From AC-32 sp963746155 (GTDB taxonomy: Bacteria; Actinomycetota; Thermoleophilia; Gaiellales; Gaiellaceae): DNA of 64,000 nucleotides. A program made the translations under genes and the position numbers. The notes beneath the pieces are model-generated. The model had not been told where the DNA came from. It saw only the letters and a list, made by a program, of their open reading frames with translations, and did not search any database. This document shows, one piece after another, positions 60,673 to 64,000 of the stretch. Positions within the stretch are counted from its first letter, which is position 1; every line of letters begins with the position of its first letter. Location of the stretch: NCBI GenBank assembly GCA_963746155.1, contig CAVVAB010000012.1, positions 248,001 to 312,000 on the forward strand, given 5' to 3'.

Positions 60673-62319
60673 ATGGCACAACGGCTCTGGGTCTCACTGG
60701 CGATGGTCGCGACGGGCGTCGGTCTCCTCGCGGCCGCCCAGTTGGCGAGCGCTGCTTCTCCGCCGAGGTACGGCGGGATCTTCCGCGTCGGGACGACCGG
60801 CGCTTCCGTGCAGATCGATCCGCAGATCAGCTACGTCTCCACCGCTTGGTGGCTCGAGTACGCGACGGCGGCCAAGCTCTACAACTACCCCGACCGGCGT
60901 GGGCCGGCGGGTCAGCGGCTCGTTCCGGAGGTCGCGTCCGGCTTCAAGGTCTCGAACGGCGGCAGGACGTACACGGTCACGATTCGCAAGGGCTTCCGCT
61001 TCAGCGACGGCACCCCGGTCACGGCGTGGAGCTTCCGGTACGCGATCGACCGCGCTGCGAACCACGACCTCGCCTCGCCGGCGGCGCAGTACATCACCGA
61101 CCAGAACGGGACGAACATCGTCGGCGCGCAGGCCGTCACCGACGGGAAGGCGCGGCACGTGCGCGGCGTGGTCGTCAGGGGCAACCGGCTGATCATTCGG
61201 CTGACGAGACCGGACAGCACGTTCGTGACCAAGCTGGCGATGCCGTTCTTCCAGGCGACGTCGACGAAGCTGCCGCTCACGAAGGACGTCGAGTCCCCGT
61301 ACCCGTCGGCCGGCCCTTACGCGTTCACGCGCAACGACGTCAACGTCCTGACCTCGCTCCGCCGGAACCCGTACTGGAAGCGCGGACCGGGCCGCACGCG
61401 GCCCCGGAACCTGGCGGGTGTCGACATCCGCTGGAACCTGAACGAGCAGGCCGCCTTCGAGCAGGTGAAAGCGAACCAGCTCGATGAGGGCCCGCTCCCG
61501 AATGCCGAGACCCAGGGCATCGCGAACCGGTACGGCGTCAACAAGACCCGTTTCTGGGTCGAGCCGTTTCCGTGCGTGGGGTTCCTGGCACTCAACCGCA
61601 ACCGGCCGTTGTTCAGGAACAACGTGGCGCTGCGCAAGGCGATCAACTGGGCTGTCAACCGGGTTGCATTCGCTGCGGCGGCGGGACCGTACCTCGCGTC
61701 TCCCTGGACGCACTTTCTGCCGCCGGGCTTTCCCGGCTCGATCACTGCCCCGAAGCTCCAGCCGTACTCGGTGACTCCCCGTCTGGCCAAGGCGAGGAAG
61801 CTCGCCCGGGGTCACTTCCGGGCGGGCAAGGTCAATATCGGCTACCGCTCCTCGAGCACGGCTTTCACTGCCCAGGCGCAGCTCGTGCGGCGCGACCTGA
61901 TCAGGCTCGGGTTCAAGCCCGACCGTCTCGTGTTGAAGCCGTTCTCCGGGGCCGACCTCTACGACGCCATGGGGAAGGCGAACACCGACCTCGACATCGG
62001 CGTGAACATGGGCTGGTGCGGCGACCTCACGGCCCCTGACCCGGCGGCGCTTCTCGGCTTCATGCGCGCCTACGGCTCAGCCCCCGGTGGCGACGCCACG
62101 TTCGTCAGGAAGCTCGACGCCGCGAACAGGCTCTCCGGGCCTGCGCGGCTGCGCGCTCTCGGGAGGCTGGACCTCGAGGTGACGAGAGACCTTGCGCCGG
62201 TCGTCGCCATGCGCACCTACAACAACCGCTACTTCTTCTCGAACCGGGTCGTCCCGCGGAGCTTCGTCTACAGCGGCGTGTACGCGGACCTGAGCATCCC
62301 TGCACTCACGCTGAAGTAG
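60673..62319 (+). CDS. Family 5 extracellular solute-binding protein (oligopeptide/nickel ABC type)
   Basis: 548 residues with signal peptide (LAMVATGVGLLAAAQLASAA) and SBP_bac_5 pattern: LVPEVASGFKVSNGGRTYTV, IRKGFRFSDGTPVTAWSFRY, YAIDRAANHDLASPAAQYIT, GPYAFTRNDVNV, NNVALRKAINWAVNR. No lipobox Cys. Binds peptides or similar for an ABC importer; no permease genes are adjacent. TACAAG lies 6 nt before ATG 60673. Confidence 0.92.
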   Translation: MAQRLWVSLAMVATGVGLLAAAQLASAASPPRYGGIFRVGTTGASVQIDPQISYVSTAWWLEYATAAKLYNYPDRRGPAGQRLVPEVASGFKVSNGGRTYTVTIRKGFRFSDGTPVTAWSFRYAIDRAANHDLASPAAQYITDQNGTNIVGAQAVTDGKARHVRGVVVRGNRLIIRLTRPDSTFVTKLAMPFFQATSTKLPLTKDVESPYPSAGPYAFTRNDVNVLTSLRRNPYWKRGPGRTRPRNLAGVDIRWNLNEQAAFEQVKANQLDEGPLPNAETQGIANRYGVNKTRFWVEPFPCVGFLALNRNRPLFRNNVALRKAINWAVNRVAFAAAAGPYLASPWTHFLPPGFPGSITAPKLQPYSVTPRLAKARKLARGHFRAGKVNIGYRSSSTAFTAQAQLVRRDLIRLGFKPDRLVLKPFSGADLYDAMGKANTDLDIGVNMGWCGDLTAPDPAALLGFMRAYGSAPGGDATFVRKLDAANRLSGPARLRALGRLDLEVTRDLAPVVAMRTYNNRYFFSNRVVPRSFVYSGVYADLSIPALTLK

Positions 62320-62348
62320 GCGATCTTGTCACCCTTGCCACGAGGCAG

Positions 62349-62354
62349 TAGGCT
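62349..62354 (+). promoter_or_regulatory. -10 element of secreted protein gene at 62361
   Basis: TAGGCT, 6 nt before the GTG at 62361. Confidence 0.45.
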
Positions 62355-62360
62355 CGGCTC

Positions 62361-63485
62361 GTGAGGCTCGCAGCGCTCGTCGTGCCGGTTCTCGCACTTG
62401 CCTTCCTTCCCGCGGCGGGCGCGCCAGGTGCGCCTGGGACGGCCGCGAGGCATCCACACCTGAGCGCGGCCCGGAGCGCATTCCACCGCGCTCTTCGGCT
62501 CGAGAACAGGGCTCTCGAGAAGGTGCGCGAGGGAGATCGAAAGGGGATGCAGCGCGCGCTGATAAGCGCCGAGAACGCGCTGGACGTCGCGCTGGTCGAC
62601 CTCGCCGACTCTTTCAACGCCGGGGAGATCGACTCCGACACGTACAGGGCAGCCGCGAAGGCGGATCGGGCCGCGCATGAGTCCGATGTCGCGGCCAGGC
62701 ACGTGACGCTCCTGCCGGCCGCTCAGGCGGCCGTTGAGAGAGCCAATCGGTCGAAGCGCCTCGCCCTTCGCACGATCGCGGACGCCGTCGGCCGTGCTCC
62801 GGCTCTCGCCTGCAACCTGGTCACGTTCTTTAGCGGCGACAGCACGACGGCAAGCGTGTTCGATTGCGACGCAGCCGTAAGGAGGGTCGTTCTCGCGTTT
62901 CCGCACAGGGAGAGCACGTCTGGTGCGACCCTGTTCGTGAACGGACAGGTCGCTGGAACCGCCCCCTCCTGCAAGCCCTTCCGCCATCGGCAGAGGCGCG
63001 AGCCGTGGTTGGTCAGCTGTTCGGTCCGCATCCCTGTCGGTTCGGGGAACGGCATCGAGGTCTCGGTGAAGAAGCCAGTGCCAGTCGGCTCGACTGTTGT
63101 GGCGAACGCATACGGAACGCGTGGGAAATGGGGCTTCGAGAAGTCCAAGGTGTTCGCCTGCTACGAGGAGAACCGTCCAATGGGCCTCGAAGGGACGGTT
63201 CTCCTGGAGTACGGCTGCCAGAAACGGATCGACCGGATGAGCTTTGCCTTCGCCACACCAGTGTCGTCCACGTGGACGGTCGACACCGGAGGCTTCCCTA
63301 TCGCTTCAGGTACCTGCGCGGGAGGTGGCACAGCGACGGTGACGTGCACTCTGAGCCCGGCACTCGGCGGCCCGCCGGCAACTGCCGAAATCCACATCAC
63401 TCCGCAATGCAACTCCGGGGCGACGTACAGGGAGACGTTCTTCTCCGGGACGGCGCGGTACACCCGCGAGCTCGTCTGTCCGTAG
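62361..63485 (+). CDS. Secreted protein with helical and beta domains, unknown function
   Basis: 374 residues: signal (LAALVVPVLALAFLPAAGAP), helical region ~40-130 (FHRALRLENRALEKVREGDR, KGMQRALISAENALDVALVD), then a Cys-containing beta-rich region (LACNLVTFFSGDSTTASVFD, FACYEENRPMGLEGTVLLEY, TCTLSPALGGPPA, ELVCP). Family not recognised. GTG 62361 after TAGGCT. Confidence 0.72.
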   Translation: MRLAALVVPVLALAFLPAAGAPGAPGTAARHPHLSAARSAFHRALRLENRALEKVREGDRKGMQRALISAENALDVALVDLADSFNAGEIDSDTYRAAAKADRAAHESDVAARHVTLLPAAQAAVERANRSKRLALRTIADAVGRAPALACNLVTFFSGDSTTASVFDCDAAVRRVVLAFPHRESTSGATLFVNGQVAGTAPSCKPFRHRQRREPWLVSCSVRIPVGSGNGIEVSVKKPVPVGSTVVANAYGTRGKWGFEKSKVFACYEENRPMGLEGTVLLEYGCQKRIDRMSFAFATPVSSTWTVDTGGFPIASGTCAGGGTATVTCTLSPALGGPPATAEIHITPQCNSGATYRETFFSGTARYTRELVCP

Positions 63486-63493
63486 GCCTTCGT

Positions 63494-63499
63494 TAGTCT
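63494..63499 (+). promoter_or_regulatory. -10 element of coaX
   Basis: TAGTCT, 7 nt before the GTG at 63507. Confidence 0.45.
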
Positions 63500-63506
63500 C
63501 GGCCGC

Positions 63507-64000
63507 GTGCTGCTCGCGATCGACGTCGGGAACACGCAGACCGTCATCGGGCTCTTCGACGGCGAGGAGCTGGGCGAGCACTGGCGCGTGGCGACCGAGT
63601 CGGAGCGGACCGGCGACGAGCTCGGGCTCCTGTTGCGCGGGCTTGTCGATCTCGACGCGCTCGAAGGCGTCGTGCTCTCGTCCACGGTGCCGTCGCTGCT
63701 GCGGGCCTACGAGGAGGCGGCAGAGCGGGCCGGGGTGACACTGCTCGTCCTCGGCCCCGGGACTCGCACCGGGATTCCGGTGCGCTACGACGACCCGCGG
63801 GAGGTCGGGCCGGACCGGATCGCTAACGCGGTCGCCGCTCTGGAGCGATACGGAGCGCCGTGCATCGTCGTCGACTTCGGCACCTCGACCAACTTCGACG
63901 TCGTCTCGTCCGAGGGCGAGTACGTGGGCGGCGTCCTGGCGCCTGGGATCGAGGTCTCGATGGAGGCGCTCTCGGCCCGCGCGGCGCGGCTGTTCTCGGT
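63507..64000 (+). CDS. coaX: Type III pantothenate kinase, 3' end outside window
   Basis: First 164 residues: LLAIDVGNTQTVIGLFDG (phosphate loop, catalytic Asp), GLVDLDALEGVVLSSTVPSL, VGPDRIANAVAALERYGAPC, IVVDFGTSTNFDVVSSEGEY, VGGVLAPGIEVSMEALSARA. CoaX uses ATP and pantothenate for the first step of CoA synthesis. GTG 63507 after TAGTCT. The frame runs off the window. Confidence 0.94.
   Translation, partial: MLLAIDVGNTQTVIGLFDGEELGEHWRVATESERTGDELGLLLRGLVDLDALEGVVLSSTVPSLLRAYEEAAERAGVTLLVLGPGTRTGIPVRYDDPREVGPDRIANAVAALERYGAPCIVVDFGTSTNFDVVSSEGEYVGGVLAPGIEVSMEALSARAARLFS

Overview
The window is high-GC DNA with densely packed genes, many GTG starts and frequent 1-4 nt stop/start overlaps. 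The infA-rpmJ-rpsM-rpsK-rpsD-rpoA-rplQ-truA order, a Ku protein, a DUF2469 protein, CaiB/acyl-CoA dehydrogenase clusters and leaderless-looking promoters point to an actinobacterium. A deep-branching class such as Thermoleophilia (Gaiellales/Solirubrobacterales) is my best guess, but no rRNA is present to prove it.

Layout. 1-7.2 kb: the end of an M29 aminopeptidase, the ribosomal/RNA-polymerase operon, a VIT-like membrane protein, truA and ligA. 7.2-15 kb: cell-wall and envelope functions (PBP4-type carboxypeptidase, a 3D-domain and an NlpC/P60 protein with related coiled coils), an orphan LuxR response regulator, a long-chain acyl-CoA synthetase, Ku, a 56-aa protein and tRNA-Pro(CGG). 15-20 kb: MFS exporter, nitrilase-family amidase, APH-type kinase, HAD phosphatase, NfeD and SPFH membrane proteins. 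20-31.4 kb: acyl-CoA metabolism (class III CoA-transferase, TetR regulator, MFS carrier, three acyl-CoA dehydrogenases, SDR, enolase-superfamily protein, TolB-like protein), with a REP-type transposase flanked by palindromes. 31.4-45 kb: VanW/YoaR protein, thioesterase, a broken kinase gene, sirtuin, L,D-transpeptidase, lipid kinase, purine phosphorylase, tilS-hpt-ftsH. 45-50 kb: accessory region. 50-56.4 kb: DUF1326/DUF2182 pair, and a minus-strand operon of two ABC half-exporters, a VOC protein and a methyltransferase. 56.4-64 kb: folP-folB-folK interrupted by a subtilase, DUF2469, an oligopeptide-type binding protein, a secreted unknown and the start of coaX.

The most unusual object is an array at 45.26-48.02 kb. 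Six near-identical 25-bp repeats, all in one orientation, bound five intervals of about 450-610 bp. Each interval holds exactly one small gene (SseB-like, GNAT, cupin, GNAT, GFA), and gene direction alternates strictly +,-,+,-,+. It resembles a gene-cassette array, but the repeat is not a recognisable attC site and several genes carry their own promoters. The repeat shares a motif with the palindromes flanking the REP transposase at 23 kb, and one such palindrome is also embedded, identical over 27 nt, in the coding sequence of the acyl-CoA synthetase at 12 kb.

Other themes are a recurrent TAGnnT -10 element 6-9 nt before GTG/ATG (leaderless transcription), divergent gene pairs whose -10 elements interlock, likely CTG and ATT start codons, and several apparent one-base insertions that break reading frames, including in essential genes. 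The insertions suggest residual sequence errors rather than real mutations.
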